This document shows, in pieces, positions 8,516 through 17,057 of a stretch of 64,000 nt of DNA; position 1 is the stretch's first letter; each line of letters opens with the position of its first letter. The position numbers and the translations under genes were made by a program. The stretch comes from Flagellimonas eckloniae (lineage in GTDB: Bacteria > Bacteroidota > Bacteroidia > Flavobacteriales > Flavobacteriaceae): the NCBI RefSeq assembly GCF_001413955.1, contig NZ_LCTZ01000002.1, forward strand, positions 2,590,501 through 2,654,500, read 5' to 3'. The notes under the pieces were generated by a model. That model was not told the DNA's origin and made no database searches. It worked only from the letters and a program-made list of their open reading frames with translations.

Positions 8516-9762
8516 AACTGGGCTATCTCGCTTTTAGAAACATGGTTTCAAAACCACTTAACTTATTATTGAGCTTATTGTTGCTGCTGTTAAGCGTGTC
8601 GTTGGTCACCTTTGTTCTGCAATTGAGTCAACAGCTGAACGGTCAATTGAGCAAGAACATCGCCCCTTTTGACATGGTTATAGGCGCCAAAGGAAGTCCC
8701 TTACAGCTTGTTTTGTCGGCTGTGCTTCATGTTGATGCACCAACCGGAAATATCAAGTTGAAAGAAGTAGCCGCATTACAAAAGCATCCTTTTGTACAAA
8801 CCGCCATTCCGGTTTCTTATGGAGACAACTACAAAGGTTTTCGGATTTTGGGGACTGAATATGGGTATCTTGATCATTATGATGCCGAACTGTCGGAAGG
8901 AACACACTATGAGCAGCCCTTTGAAGTGGTTGCAGGAAGCAACGTTGCCCAGCGATTGGACCTACAAGTGGGAGACGGTTTCATAAGCTCGCACGGACTG
9001 GCTGCTACCAATGGTGAAACGCACGACGAACATCCTTTTATCATAAAAGGTATCTTGAAACCCACGGGGGCCGTTGTCGACCAGCTGTTGATCACCAATC
9101 TCGAGAGTATCTGGAAAGCCCATGATCATGGCGAAGAAGACAGTCACGATACCAATAATCCCCATCAAGAAGAAGATAAACATCATGACGAAACTTCGGA
9201 TAATGAGCCTCATACCAAAAAAGAAATCACGGCATTGTTGGTAAAGTTTAAGAGTCCTTTGGGCATGGTACAACTTCCCAGATTCATCAATGAAAATACT
9301 TCTATGCAAGCGGCCCTACCCGGTTTTGAAATACAGCGACTTATGGGACTTTTGGGTTCAGGGGTTCAGACCATAAACGGCATTGCCCTGGCCATTCTTT
9401 TGGTATCTGCCCTCAGTATTTTTATCAGTCTTTTAAAGACCATCAGGGAAAGAAAACAGGAGTTGGCTTTATTGAGAACTTATGGTCTTAGTACCGGACA
9501 ACTTCTCAGGTTGGCTCTTTTGGAGGGACTTTTTCTGGCTTTTATTGGTTTTGTATTAGGGTGGTTTTTGGGCCGTTTGGGCATATGGGGTGTTTCCCTG
9601 TACTTAAAAGCCTCATACGGATACGCATTGAAGATAAAAGTCCCGGAACCAGTTGAACTATTTCTATTGGGTCTTATACTGATACTGGCCACCTTGGCCA
9701 CCCTATTGGCGTCCCGCTCAATTTTTAAGTTAAATGTTGCTAAAACCTTATCAGATGGGTAA
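8512..9762 (+). CDS. FtsX-like ABC permease with a histidine-rich periplasmic loop
   Basis: A 416-residue permease with the MacB/LolC plan: one N-terminal helix (about 12-35), a periplasmic domain (about 40-285) and three C-terminal helices of the FtsX domain, with the coupling stretch IRERKQELALLRTYG between helices 2 and 3. Residues about 203-238 form a loop crowded with His, Asp and Glu (HDHGEED, HQEEDKHH) that looks like a zinc-binding insert. Pairing with the LolD-like ATPase and the CFFCG proteins recalls the zinc-regulated Zrg-type systems of Vibrio. A role in zinc handling in the envelope is inferred from the His loop, the Zur-like gene and the operator. Confidence 0.85.
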   Translation: MKLGYLAFRNMVSKPLNLLLSLLLLLLSVSLVTFVLQLSQQLNGQLSKNIAPFDMVIGAKGSPLQLVLSAVLHVDAPTGNIKLKEVAALQKHPFVQTAIPVSYGDNYKGFRILGTEYGYLDHYDAELSEGTHYEQPFEVVAGSNVAQRLDLQVGDGFISSHGLAATNGETHDEHPFIIKGILKPTGAVVDQLLITNLESIWKAHDHGEEDSHDTNNPHQEEDKHHDETSDNEPHTKKEITALLVKFKSPLGMVQLPRFINENTSMQAALPGFEIQRLMGLLGSGVQTINGIALAILLVSALSIFISLLKTIRERKQELALLRTYGLSTGQLLRLALLEGLFLAFIGFVLGWFLGRLGIWGVSLYLKASYGYALKIKVPEPVELFLLGLILILATLATLLASRSIFKLNVAKTLSDG

Positions 9763-10195
9763 ATCTTTTTTCATCTTTTTATTCGTAACTTTTATATGCA
9801 CTTTTACGATGGCTCAAGAACAATTGACCTGGAGAGATTTCGCCGATGTCGATTTTGCGCCAGTATACAATGAAGAGTATGGTGTCAGTTTTTTGATGCC
9901 TACCTTTGGTAAAAAAATCAGGTTGTTCAGAGGCAAACAAGTTAGTATTAAAGGATATTTTCTGGATATCTCAGGAAGCGGTGAAGTGTTCCTGGTTTCA
10001 CAAAACCCCATGGCATCTTGTTTTTTCTGCGGGGCGGCTGGGCCAGAGACCATTATCGAAGTCAATTTCAAGGAGCACCCTCCTTTTCGTACCGACCAAG
10101 TTGTAACGATCACCGGAGTGCTGGAATTGAATAGAAATAATGTGGACCATTGTAATTATATTTTAAAAGAGGCCACAGGTGAACTGGTCAATTAA
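9755..10195 (+). CDS. Exported CFFCG protein, DUF3299-like, first paralog
   Basis: A 146-residue protein from the start at 9755, which overlaps the permease gene by 8 bp; a longer frame from 9734 would disrupt the signal peptide. The signal peptide ends near FTMAQ. The mature part follows the plan seen in DUF3299 proteins: W-D opening motif, IRLFRGKQVSIKGYF, a strand, then the motif NPMASCFFCGAAGPE, and a final strand set (VTITGVLELN). The CxxC within that motif is a likely metal or redox site. It is 40-50 percent similar in layout to the next gene. A periplasmic zinc donor or acceptor for the FtsX-type pump is inferred. Confidence 0.72.
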   Translation: MGKSFFIFLFVTFICTFTMAQEQLTWRDFADVDFAPVYNEEYGVSFLMPTFGKKIRLFRGKQVSIKGYFLDISGSGEVFLVSQNPMASCFFCGAAGPETIIEVNFKEHPPFRTDQVVTITGVLELNRNNVDHCNYILKEATGELVN

Positions 10196-10199
10196 GAAT

Positions 10200-10637
10200 A
10201 TGCGATTTTATCTGTTGATACTTTTGTTTTGTATGGGAACCAATGCCCGCGCACAGATCATTTTAGATTGGTCAGACCTCACCGGGGGTATTTCATTTCA
10301 AACCCTCTCTTTAGAAAACCCTTTTCCTGGATTTAATGAAGCAACATTTTCCGAAAAGTTGTCGGCATTAGAAGGCAAAGAGGTTATACTAACCGGTTTT
10401 TTTTTGGTGTTGGATGGCAAACAATCAATGTATATGCTTTCCAAAAATCCGATGGCTTCCTGTTTTTTCTGTGGTAATGGCGGACCTGAAACGGTTGTAG
10501 GTCTACAGTTTAAAGAAAAGCCTTTCTTCACCATGGATAATCTACTATCCGTGCAAGGTATCCTTCGTTTGAACCGTGACAATCCGAACCTTTATTATTA
10601 TCGACTTGAAAAGGCCGATGCCCTACGTCTTGAATAA
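10200..10637 (+). CDS. Exported CFFCG protein, DUF3299-like, second paralog
   Basis: A 145-residue protein with a signal peptide ending TNARAQ. The start at 10200 follows the previous stop by 4 bp and gives a normal signal; a 7-residue longer frame starting at 10179 would overlap the upstream gene. It carries the same sequence of blocks as its neighbour: LDWSDL, GKEVILTGFFL, the motif NPMASCFFCGNGGPE and VQGILRLNRDN. Conservation of the CFFCG box in both copies, while the rest has diverged, points to a function that depends on it. Likely a periplasmic partner of the ABC pump. No biochemical function is known to me for the family. Confidence 0.72.
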   Translation: MRFYLLILLFCMGTNARAQIILDWSDLTGGISFQTLSLENPFPGFNEATFSEKLSALEGKEVILTGFFLVLDGKQSMYMLSKNPMASCFFCGNGGPETVVGLQFKEKPFFTMDNLLSVQGILRLNRDNPNLYYYRLEKADALRLE

Positions 10638-10648
10638 AAAAAACTGGA

Positions 10649-11053
10649 ATGGACTATAAACAAACCGAACGACTGTTACAACGAAAGGGACTAAAGAAGA
10701 CAAAGTTGCGCCATGCATTGATACGGTATTTTATCAAAACCCAACATGCACAGTCATATGCCGATATCAAGCTGGCCCTGACGGAAGCAACCGATAAATC
10801 AACCCTATACCGAAACCTGACCGCTTTTGAGCAGGTCGGGCTAATACACAGTATCAACGACCATTCAGGTGTCACCAAATATGCATTTGGCGAAGCCCCC
10901 ATACAAGGCAACGAACACGCCCATTTCGTATGTGAATGTTGTGAAACGGTATATTGTATGGATGGGTTGGCACCACTGCAGTTGGATGTCCCAAAAGGAT
11001 TCAAGGCGAACAAGGTACAGACCATAATTCGTGGAACCTGTGCTGATTGTTGA
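10649..11053 (+). CDS. Fur-family transcriptional regulator, Zur-like
   Basis: A 134-residue protein with an N-terminal winged helix (LRHALIRYFI, DKSTLYRNLTAFEQVGLI) and a C-terminal dimerization and metal domain. It has two Cys pairs that would form the structural zinc site (HFVCECCETVYC and the C-terminal GTCADC), and the regulatory His residues of EHAHFVC. Short length and the doubled cysteines fit Zur/Fur-type zinc or iron sensors. It lies 11 bp after the second CFFCG gene and 16 bp before the phosphatase gene, so it is probably in the same operon and controls it through the palindrome at 7833. Zinc as the signal is inferred from the company: His-rich permease, MerC and a distant G3E GTPase with the same operator. 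Confidence 0.85.
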   Translation: MDYKQTERLLQRKGLKKTKLRHALIRYFIKTQHAQSYADIKLALTEATDKSTLYRNLTAFEQVGLIHSINDHSGVTKYAFGEAPIQGNEHAHFVCECCETVYCMDGLAPLQLDVPKGFKANKVQTIIRGTCADC

Positions 11054-11069
11054 AAATGAAAATTAAACC

Positions 11070-12752
11070 ATGGAATACAATAGAAGAAAATTTATCAGCT
11101 TTTTAGGAAAGGCCAGCTTGAGTACTGCAGTATTACCTCCTTTTTTGATAGGTTGTGGCAATACGTCCACTCCAACAGCAAAAACCTTGAAAATGGACAG
11201 TCAAATTTTGGATAGGTTAAAAAAATTGCCCCTCAATGGGCTTTCACCATCCAATAAAGACGATTTGTTGTTAGCCACGGGGTTGGATTATCATATCATC
11301 ATTCGTTGGGGCGATGAAATCAGTAAGAATGACCGTTTTGGTTTCAATAATGATTTTACTTGTTTTATCCCGTTTGACGATGATGATCCCACGGATGGAT
11401 TACTTTGGGTCAATCATGAGTATGTCAATCCCCTTTTTGTCTCTGGATTTGACTTCGAAAAATATGAAAACCCAACGGCACATCGAACAAAAGAACAGGT
11501 AGACAAAGAAATGTACAATGTTGGTGGTAGTATCGTTCGCATAAAAGAAAAAGATGGAAAATGGAAGGTCATAAAGAACGATCCACACAACCGTCGAATC
11601 ACTGCAAAAACCCCAATGGAACTCAACTGGGACCACCCTATTAAAGGGGCCTCCACCGTTATTGGAACCCACAGTAACTGTTCGGGAGGCATCACCCCTT
11701 GGAAGACCTTTCTGACTTGCGAAGAGAATTATGATAGTTTTTTTGGAGAAACTGTTTATGACCAAGACGGACGACCTGCACACCGAGATAGTTCGAAGGG
11801 CTGGGAAAAATTTTACCCTTATCCCCCGGAGCACTATGGCTGGGTGGTCGAAGTAGACCCAAAGGACGGTTCCGCCCAAAAGCATGTGGCCATTGGCCGT
11901 TATGCCCATGAATGTTGTACACTTTATGAACTGTCCGATAAGCGTATAGTGGCCTATTCAGGTGATGACAAGAACAATGAGCATTTGTATAAATTCATCT
12001 CGTCCGAGCCAGGGTCGTTAAAAGAGGGAACGCTTTATGTTGCCGATACGGTAAATGGCAAATGGTTGCCGCTAGACTGGCAAACCCAGCCAGCTTTGAA
12101 AGATAGGTTTAAAGATCAGACCGAAGTTTTAGTACGTACGAGGGAAGCAGCCAAAATATTGGGAGCCACGCCACTGAACCGCCCTGAGGATATTGAAATT
12201 GACCCCATTACGGGTAGTGTTTTTGTATCGCTCACCAATAATTATGATAAAAATGACTTTCACGGATCTATACTGAAAATAGAGGAAACCGATGGCAAGT
12301 ATGATGCTTTGACCTTTAACGCTTCAACTTTTATGGCGGGTGGAGAAGAAAATGGATTTTCATGCCCCGATAACCTGGCCTTTGATATGGCCGGTAATCT
12401 GTGGTTTACCTCTGATATGTCTGGCAGCAAAATGAATAAGGAAGACGGACTCTACATGGCTTTCAAGAACAATAGTCTTTTTGTGGTTCCACGCCATGGA
12501 AAAGACCAAGGCAAAATTATTCGCTTGGCTTCGGCCCCTAACGATGCCGAGCTCACAGGCCCATGGTTTTCACCCGATGGAAAAACGTTGTTTCTAAGTG
12601 TACAACACCCTGGTGAGCAAACGACCGATCTCAATGACCCAACTAGCAAATGGCCCTTTGATAAAGATGGTATCCCTAAATCATCCGTCGTGGCCATCAC
12701 AGGTAACCTTATTGAAAAGATGAACAAATTACATATTCTGGAAAGGGCCTAA
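11070..12752 (+). CDS. PhoX/DUF839 family phosphatase, Tat-exported lipoprotein
   Basis: A 560-residue protein. The N-terminus has a twin-arginine signal (NRRKFISFLGK) ending in a lipobox (LIGC), so it is exported folded and lipid-anchored. Conserved DUF839 blocks follow: WVNHEYV, VGGSIVRI, the NCSGGITPWKTFLTCEEN motif, YAHECC and the late ENGFSCPDN block. PhoX enzymes hydrolyse phosphate esters with an Fe/Ca cofactor and need no zinc. Placement in a Zur-like operon therefore makes sense as a zinc-free replacement for PhoA-type enzymes (inference). A 3' fragment of a second gene of this type remains at 54832-54903. Confidence 0.85.
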   Translation: MEYNRRKFISFLGKASLSTAVLPPFLIGCGNTSTPTAKTLKMDSQILDRLKKLPLNGLSPSNKDDLLLATGLDYHIIIRWGDEISKNDRFGFNNDFTCFIPFDDDDPTDGLLWVNHEYVNPLFVSGFDFEKYENPTAHRTKEQVDKEMYNVGGSIVRIKEKDGKWKVIKNDPHNRRITAKTPMELNWDHPIKGASTVIGTHSNCSGGITPWKTFLTCEENYDSFFGETVYDQDGRPAHRDSSKGWEKFYPYPPEHYGWVVEVDPKDGSAQKHVAIGRYAHECCTLYELSDKRIVAYSGDDKNNEHLYKFISSEPGSLKEGTLYVADTVNGKWLPLDWQTQPALKDRFKDQTEVLVRTREAAKILGATPLNRPEDIEIDPITGSVFVSLTNNYDKNDFHGSILKIEETDGKYDALTFNASTFMAGGEENGFSCPDNLAFDMAGNLWFTSDMSGSKMNKEDGLYMAFKNNSLFVVPRHGKDQGKIIRLASAPNDAELTGPWFSPDGKTLFLSVQHPGEQTTDLNDPTSKWPFDKDGIPKSSVVAITGNLIEKMNKLHILERA

Positions 12753-12782
12753 CTCAGTTTAGCAACTGGCTACAGAATACGA

Positions 12783-13013
12783 TTAGGTTTCATAAAATGA
12801 ACGATTTTTAGGGTTTTCCCAGTACTTTGGCGTATATCCATGTGATAGATAGCTACTATATCCCCACATTTTAGAAATGGTTTCTATGGTAACTCCATTA
12901 GTAAGGGTGACTGTTGTCGCAAAGGTATACCTGACCTTGTGAAAAATGAGGTTTTCTTTGAATATTGGCAAACTGTACCATTTCCTGCAAATATTAAAAA
13001 GTAGCCCCGGCAA
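12783..13013 (-). pseudogene. Tyrosine recombinase C-terminal remnant
   Basis: The minus-strand frame encodes a stretch with FHKVRYTFATTVTLTNG, IETISKMWGYSS and a degenerate YTPKY end. Intact Bacteroidota integrases read HKARHTFAT, then MLGHSS, then the Tyr nucleophile. The R-H of the catalytic box has become R-Y and the GH has become GY, so it is dead. Only the last ~75 codons remain; the upstream part is replaced abruptly by the 3' end of a tRNA-Arg sequence. It is the left copy of the 144-bp repeat shared with 24564-24707. Confidence 0.75.
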
Positions 13014-13024
13014 GAATCGAACTT
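12881..13024. repeat. 144-bp direct repeat, left copy (integrase remnant plus tRNA-Arg 3' end)
   Basis: Aligned without gaps to 24564-24707, with roughly 85-90 percent identity by eye, and exact over the last ~30 bases including the tRNA part. The two copies bound an 11.7-kb segment, as left and right ends of an integrated island would. Confidence 0.75.
13003..13024 (-). other. tRNA-Arg 3'-end fragment, attachment-site scar
   Basis: These 22 bases equal the acceptor and T-arm part of the intact tRNA-Arg at 24685-24756. The rest of the tRNA is absent here. This is the usual outcome when an element inserts at the 3' end of a tRNA gene. Confidence 0.72.
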
Positions 13025-13170
13025 TTTCTCCTGACCCCCAGTTTTATTGGGGCTTCCACTTTTTATTTTCAAGATGTTGACGATTTGTGAACTTTTGTGA
13101 TTGATTTGTCTGACGTCATATCAAATATAGATAAACCAACGCAAATAGTTGATTTTGGCAGATTGGTTAT
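13025..13170. other. Non-coding stretch at the island's left end
   Basis: Together with the remnant to its left this makes about 420 bases with no functional gene. It holds a short CCCCA/TGGGG inverted repeat at about 13037-13053 with no T-run. Nothing else was recognised. Confidence 0.4.
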
Positions 13171-13383
13171 CTACCAATAGAACTTTCTTCGCTTACTATT
13201 TTCCAAAATAGTTCTTCTGACAATTTCAGCTTTATCCTCGCTAATGTTTGCCAAAACAACTGAATTTTTCACGAAAGAATCTTTTAGCAGAACATCGATA
13301 TCTCCTTGGGACAGATACCCATTATCTCTCAAGTTTCCGAGAAGGGCGGGGTATCTATCTGAACTGAAATCCTTATCCAACAT
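13171..13383 (-). CDS. Small hypothetical protein
   Basis: A 70-residue frame with a predicted all-helical, soluble product (LGNLRDNGYLSQGDIDVLL). It has no signal peptide and no recognised family. It lies 57 bp downstream of, and on the same strand as, the exported protein gene at 13441, so it could be the last gene of that transcript. Codon use looks natural, but short size leaves doubt. Confidence 0.4.
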   Translation of the reverse strand: MLDKDFSSDRYPALLGNLRDNGYLSQGDIDVLLKDSFVKNSVVLANISEDKAEIVRRTILENSKRRKFYW

Positions 13384-13440
13384 TGTTAATTATCCTTTAT
13401 TTGAACTTTGGTGTATGCCAGACCTTCGATGTAATTTCAC

Positions 13441-13851
13441 TTATTCTATTTTGATTTCGGCAAGAACCATTTTGTCAGATTTTAACTCAACTATTTTGAA
13501 CAATGTTCCATTTCGATTAATTGGTTCAGATGTTGTCAATATCCATTCGTCTTCGTCCAAACTCCAGATTCCGTTGTAATTATGGGTTCGAAGCATCGAG
13601 TCGTTCCCACAAGGTGCAGAATAGCGACTTCTAAATTCTCCGCTCTTCAAGATCTCAATCCTTAATCCATATTTGCGCTCAGTTTCCACTTGTCTTTCAA
13701 AGGTCAACTCGGCTGTTCTATTATCATAGGTTGGACGCCATGTTCCAATTAACTCATCAGCATTAAAATCAAATATTGTATTTTCTTGACCAAAACTGAA
13801 TTGAAGTCCAAACATGACTGTTAAGCTTAGCAAAAGGAATTTATATTTCAT
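13441..13851 (-). CDS. Exported lipocalin-like hypothetical protein
   Basis: A 136-residue protein from the start at 13851, chosen because it opens a clean signal peptide ending SFGQE. The mature part has ELIGTWRPTYDNR followed by strands ending in IKIE; GTW near the start and a run of antiparallel strands are typical of small lipocalin-like proteins of Bacteroidota. A single Cys (YSAPCGND) is present. Function is unknown. It lies within the tRNA-Arg island. Confidence 0.65.
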   Translation of the reverse strand: MKYKFLLLSLTVMFGLQFSFGQENTIFDFNADELIGTWRPTYDNRTAELTFERQVETERKYGLRIEILKSGEFRSRYSAPCGNDSMLRTHNYNGIWSLDEDEWILTTSEPINRNGTLFKIVELKSDKMVLAEIKIE

Positions 13852-14114
13852 GATGTCGGTTTTCAAACTTCAATCAAATACTGTTCCTTTTATATTCTGA
13901 CGAAGAATTGTGCATACATTATCGTTTAAATGTACCTTCTTTGTTCCGTAAAAAAATTACCGGAACTACCAAAAAGAACGGCAAATGGACCTGGAGTCAA
14001 ACATGTTCACAACACTTTCAGGTCTTTTCGTACAACGGCCAATTTATAGCACTAAATCATAAAATGCAGTCAGGTATGTTTATTCGATTTATAGTATTGG
14101 GAAAATAAATTGGT

Positions 14115-14933
14115 TTAAAAACCCAATCCAAAAGTGTTGTCGACGACAACCTTCTTAACTTTTAATTTACGGTAGTGCATTCTGATAACGACTGTATTTT
14201 TTAAGTCAATGCGATTTCTTGTGTTCGTGTTATAATTATTGCTTAGTCCAAAGTAAAGCTCATCCAACAGTTTTCCTTCATTATCTAAAAACTGCATGGT
14301 TTGAATGGCAACCTGATAAGCCTTATTGGTAACAGTAGCATTAAATGTCAAATAAGCTTCAGCACCATTACCATAAACTTTGGGTTTCAAGTCAATCGAA
14401 TTTCCAATAAACTCAAGACTGGTAAGACCTTCAATATTACCAGACAGATGGGTTATGTCCTCTACAAGTACTTCACCTGGCTCCAAAGCAGTGTATTCAA
14501 TTGTTCCCTTCACCGAAATTGAGGTAGCTGACCTATCTGGAAGTGCCCAACTATGGATTTTAAATGAAAATCCAACATTTTTTTCTGGCCAAAAATCACG
14601 CTGCGTTAGTACCAGGGCAGTGTCCTTATGCACAGAATAATTTTTATATAAAGCAACACTTACAAGTTGTTGGTGCTCATGCTTCAAATCTTTATCTGTA
14701 TTGGTGACCCACTGCTTAATGTAAGAAGACGAAGCAAGCCCGGTTACTGCTGTGGTATCCTTTACAAAAAAGGTAAGCTTAGTACCAAAATGGTATGGGC
14801 GCACATCTACAAAATCAGCTGGAGCTTTTGCCAATTCAACTCCTGTTAATTCAACATTTTGGGCATTTATTATGTTACCCATGGTAAGACATATAATCAG
14901 TAAAGACCTTTTTACTTGTCGAAAAAGTACCAT
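14115..14933 (-). CDS. Exported hypothetical protein
   Basis: A 272-residue protein with a signal peptide ending INAQN. The rest is beta-rich with no obvious catalytic motif (for example DVRPYHFGTKLTFFVKD, FEFIGNSIDLKPK-like blocks). I recognise no family. It heads the same direction as the neighbouring exported proteins of the island and may belong to a set displayed in the periplasm or on the surface. Confidence 0.65.
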   Translation of the reverse strand: MVLFRQVKRSLLIICLTMGNIINAQNVELTGVELAKAPADFVDVRPYHFGTKLTFFVKDTTAVTGLASSSYIKQWVTNTDKDLKHEHQQLVSVALYKNYSVHKDTALVLTQRDFWPEKNVGFSFKIHSWALPDRSATSISVKGTIEYTALEPGEVLVEDITHLSGNIEGLTSLEFIGNSIDLKPKVYGNGAEAYLTFNATVTNKAYQVAIQTMQFLDNEGKLLDELYFGLSNNYNTNTRNRIDLKNTVVIRMHYRKLKVKKVVVDNTFGLGF

Positions 14934-15035
14934 TTTTTCAGGGTTTAGTAATCATTATAGTTGCGAATAATAGTGTAATCAACAATAAGGCAAAAAGAAA
15001 ATGGATGAGTTTGTTTAATATGTTGACTTCCATTC

Positions 15036-15941
15036 TTATTGGTTTAAATGAAAATAGTATTTCGCATCTGCGGGCAAGGTAGTAGTAGCAGTATAGTATT
15101 GATTTTTCCATGATTCTGAGGATTTTTCTTTAGTCCCATCAACTCGTTCCATGATCAGGTTCCATCCGGGTTTAAAATTTAAATCACAGACTATTTCGCC
15201 TTCATTACCTGCCCTATCTTTAGTGATATTTACTCCACTGATGCTATTGATCTGACCTGTATGCACCCAATAGGCTGTGTACCCATTACCGGCCTTATGA
15301 AGACAACAGGGGGAATTCAGGTTCACCACTGGTTTTATGGAATTGCCAATATCAATAAAACCTATATTTTCTTCCCCTGAATAGACATTCATATTATGTC
15401 TTGTTGAAAAGTAGCTTGTATTTTTATTAGAGTAATCCAATTCTAAGTATGGGTTTCCGACTAGCCGTTCACTTCCATGCTGTGCAGCGCTCATGGGTTT
15501 TACTGTAAGCGTATTTATTTTGGGTAGGTTTATCCTGACTTGCCCATTAGCAGAAACGCTGCCAATTTTTATTTCATTTTTTTTATTGTCAAGATCCTGA
15601 TAACTAGTTCTAATTTCAACTTGCCCGTATGACCAGTTTTCAAATTTTCCTTGGAGGTCACTAGCTATTTTGTTGCGCCAATAAAATTCATTTTCATTTT
15701 GCTTTTGGGCTGCTTTGTTTTTAGTCAATTGATTTTTTTTGGCTTGTTTTTTCTCAGACTTTCGTTTTTCTTCATCTTGCATTGCTTGTTCCATCATCTT
15801 CCTCATACTTGGAGGCATTTTGTTCATGATACTGTCCATCATTTTTTTTGCCTCTTCTTCGTTTTCAGGAGCTTGAGCCTGAGCCGTAGTTGTAATTGCC
15901 AACAATACAACCGCTAAAATTATTAGTCTATTTTTCATCAT
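15036..15941 (-). CDS. Exported hypothetical protein with a Lys/Glu-rich helical linker
   Basis: A 301-residue protein with a signal peptide ending TTAQAQ. Residues about 25-85 are dense in Lys, Glu, Met and Gln and should form a long charged helix or coiled coil. The C-terminal 200 residues are beta-rich, with two adjacent cysteines (SPCCLHKAGNGY). The start may be one codon later (15938). The 5' end overlaps the upstream gene by 14 bp, so the two are coupled. Family unknown. Confidence 0.68.
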   Translation of the reverse strand: MMKNRLIILAVVLLAITTTAQAQAPENEEEAKKMMDSIMNKMPPSMRKMMEQAMQDEEKRKSEKKQAKKNQLTKNKAAQKQNENEFYWRNKIASDLQGKFENWSYGQVEIRTSYQDLDNKKNEIKIGSVSANGQVRINLPKINTLTVKPMSAAQHGSERLVGNPYLELDYSNKNTSYFSTRHNMNVYSGEENIGFIDIGNSIKPVVNLNSPCCLHKAGNGYTAYWVHTGQINSISGVNITKDRAGNEGEIVCDLNFKPGWNLIMERVDGTKEKSSESWKNQYYTATTTLPADAKYYFHLNQ

Positions 15942-16344
15942 TTTTTGCTTTTAATATGAGTTCTCCTTCTTTGTTGGCTATGATAATGGCCTTGGAACCT
16001 CCTAGAGTCACTTCATTTTTTATTTTGAAGTCGTCTTCGGGAAACTGTTTTTTTTCCGTAAAAACCTCCTGGTCCTTAAACACGGTTATAGTAGTTCCTT
16101 CACTAGGTTTAATCCGTATCCCTTTTTGTTTGTAGGTGCCTGATAATAATCCTAAAAAATAGCTGCAGTCCATACAGTCCTGAAGTACCTTTTGATTCTT
16201 TTTTATCATTGCCAAAAGGTATAGAGCATAAATTTCATTTTTAGTAAGTTTTACTGCAATCACTATTTGGGTTTCTTGGGTAGTTTTTGTCTGAGCCAAT
16301 AACACCAAAGGAAACAACAGTAATACAACAAATATTTTTTTCAT
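15928..16344 (-). CDS. Small exported hypothetical protein with a CxxC motif
   Basis: A 138-residue protein with a signal peptide (ends VLLAQT). The mature part has a helix with LQDCMDCSYFLGLL and then strands ending in basic and acidic residues. The CMDC motif could be a disulfide or metal site. Overlap with the following gene supports operon membership with the neighbouring exported proteins. No family recognised. Confidence 0.62.
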   Translation of the reverse strand: MKKIFVVLLLFPLVLLAQTKTTQETQIVIAVKLTKNEIYALYLLAMIKKNQKVLQDCMDCSYFLGLLSGTYKQKGIRIKPSEGTTITVFKDQEVFTEKKQFPEDDFKIKNEVTLGGSKAIIIANKEGELILKAKNDEK

Positions 16345-16354
16345 TTTCTAAAAA

Positions 16355-17023
16355 CTAGTTTTGTAATTCTCTGATTTCCAGCTCATAAAAAGTATAATGC
16401 AAATCTTCTGAAACTGGTTTTCCACTGGAAAAAAGATTTTGATTAAATAGCGTTTTAACCAACACATAACCACCATATTCAGATTTAACTATAAAGTCTA
16501 AAAAATTGGTTCCTGGTTTTACACTTAGGCCAGTTGATGCACCACCCATTTCCAAGATTAGCATTGAATTATTTCCAAGGCCTGTACAACCAATTTGGAG
16601 CTTCATCTTTATTCGATATGATTTGTTTTTTTTAGTATCAAAATAAAATGATAGAAAATCCCTTAATTTTTGACTATTATTTGGTTCAATTCTTATTGTT
16701 CGAGTATATGAATCGAACCGTCCTTTATAATCCAATCCAGCACCCGGAATCCAGTGCTTTTTGGCAGTTAACTTATAATTTGCCCCGTTAGAAGTTGAAT
16801 AAGCATTTGGTACAATTGTAGCACTATTCTTAGGATAGTTTTTCAATATAAAATCTCTAGAAAGTAACTTTTTATTCTTATCCAAGTTAGTAGCCGTTAA
16901 AAGAGGTAACCTTAAATTATTGTCCAGTTGAACACTGCGTAATTGTTTGTTCGAAATCTGAGCTTTTAAGCTAATGTTTAAGAATAGCACCATCATTGTA
17001 TAAAATATAGTTTTGATTCTCAT
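16355..17023 (-). CDS. Exported hypothetical protein
   Basis: A 222-residue protein from the ATG at 17023, which opens a signal peptide ending ISLKAQ. The longer frame up to 17143 would run into the preceding gene and is not used. The mature domain is beta-rich, with phrases such as YRIKMKLQIGCTGLGNNSMLILEMGG, cut here by description: a carbohydrate-binding-like jelly roll is possible but not proven. Same orientation and tight spacing (34 bp) with the PPC-domain gene. Confidence 0.62.
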   Translation of the reverse strand: MRIKTIFYTMMVLFLNISLKAQISNKQLRSVQLDNNLRLPLLTATNLDKNKKLLSRDFILKNYPKNSATIVPNAYSTSNGANYKLTAKKHWIPGAGLDYKGRFDSYTRTIRIEPNNSQKLRDFLSFYFDTKKNKSYRIKMKLQIGCTGLGNNSMLILEMGGASTGLSVKPGTNFLDFIVKSEYGGYVLVKTLFNQNLFSSGKPVSEDLHYTFYELEIRELQN

Positions 17024-17057
17024 GTTCTTTATTGTTGTTTTTAATAAATATGAAACC

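Noticed and set aside
13908..14108. 66-codon plus-strand frame
   Set aside because: Composition is not protein-like (scattered W, H and K, no family, no coding neighbours on that strand). Treated as non-coding.
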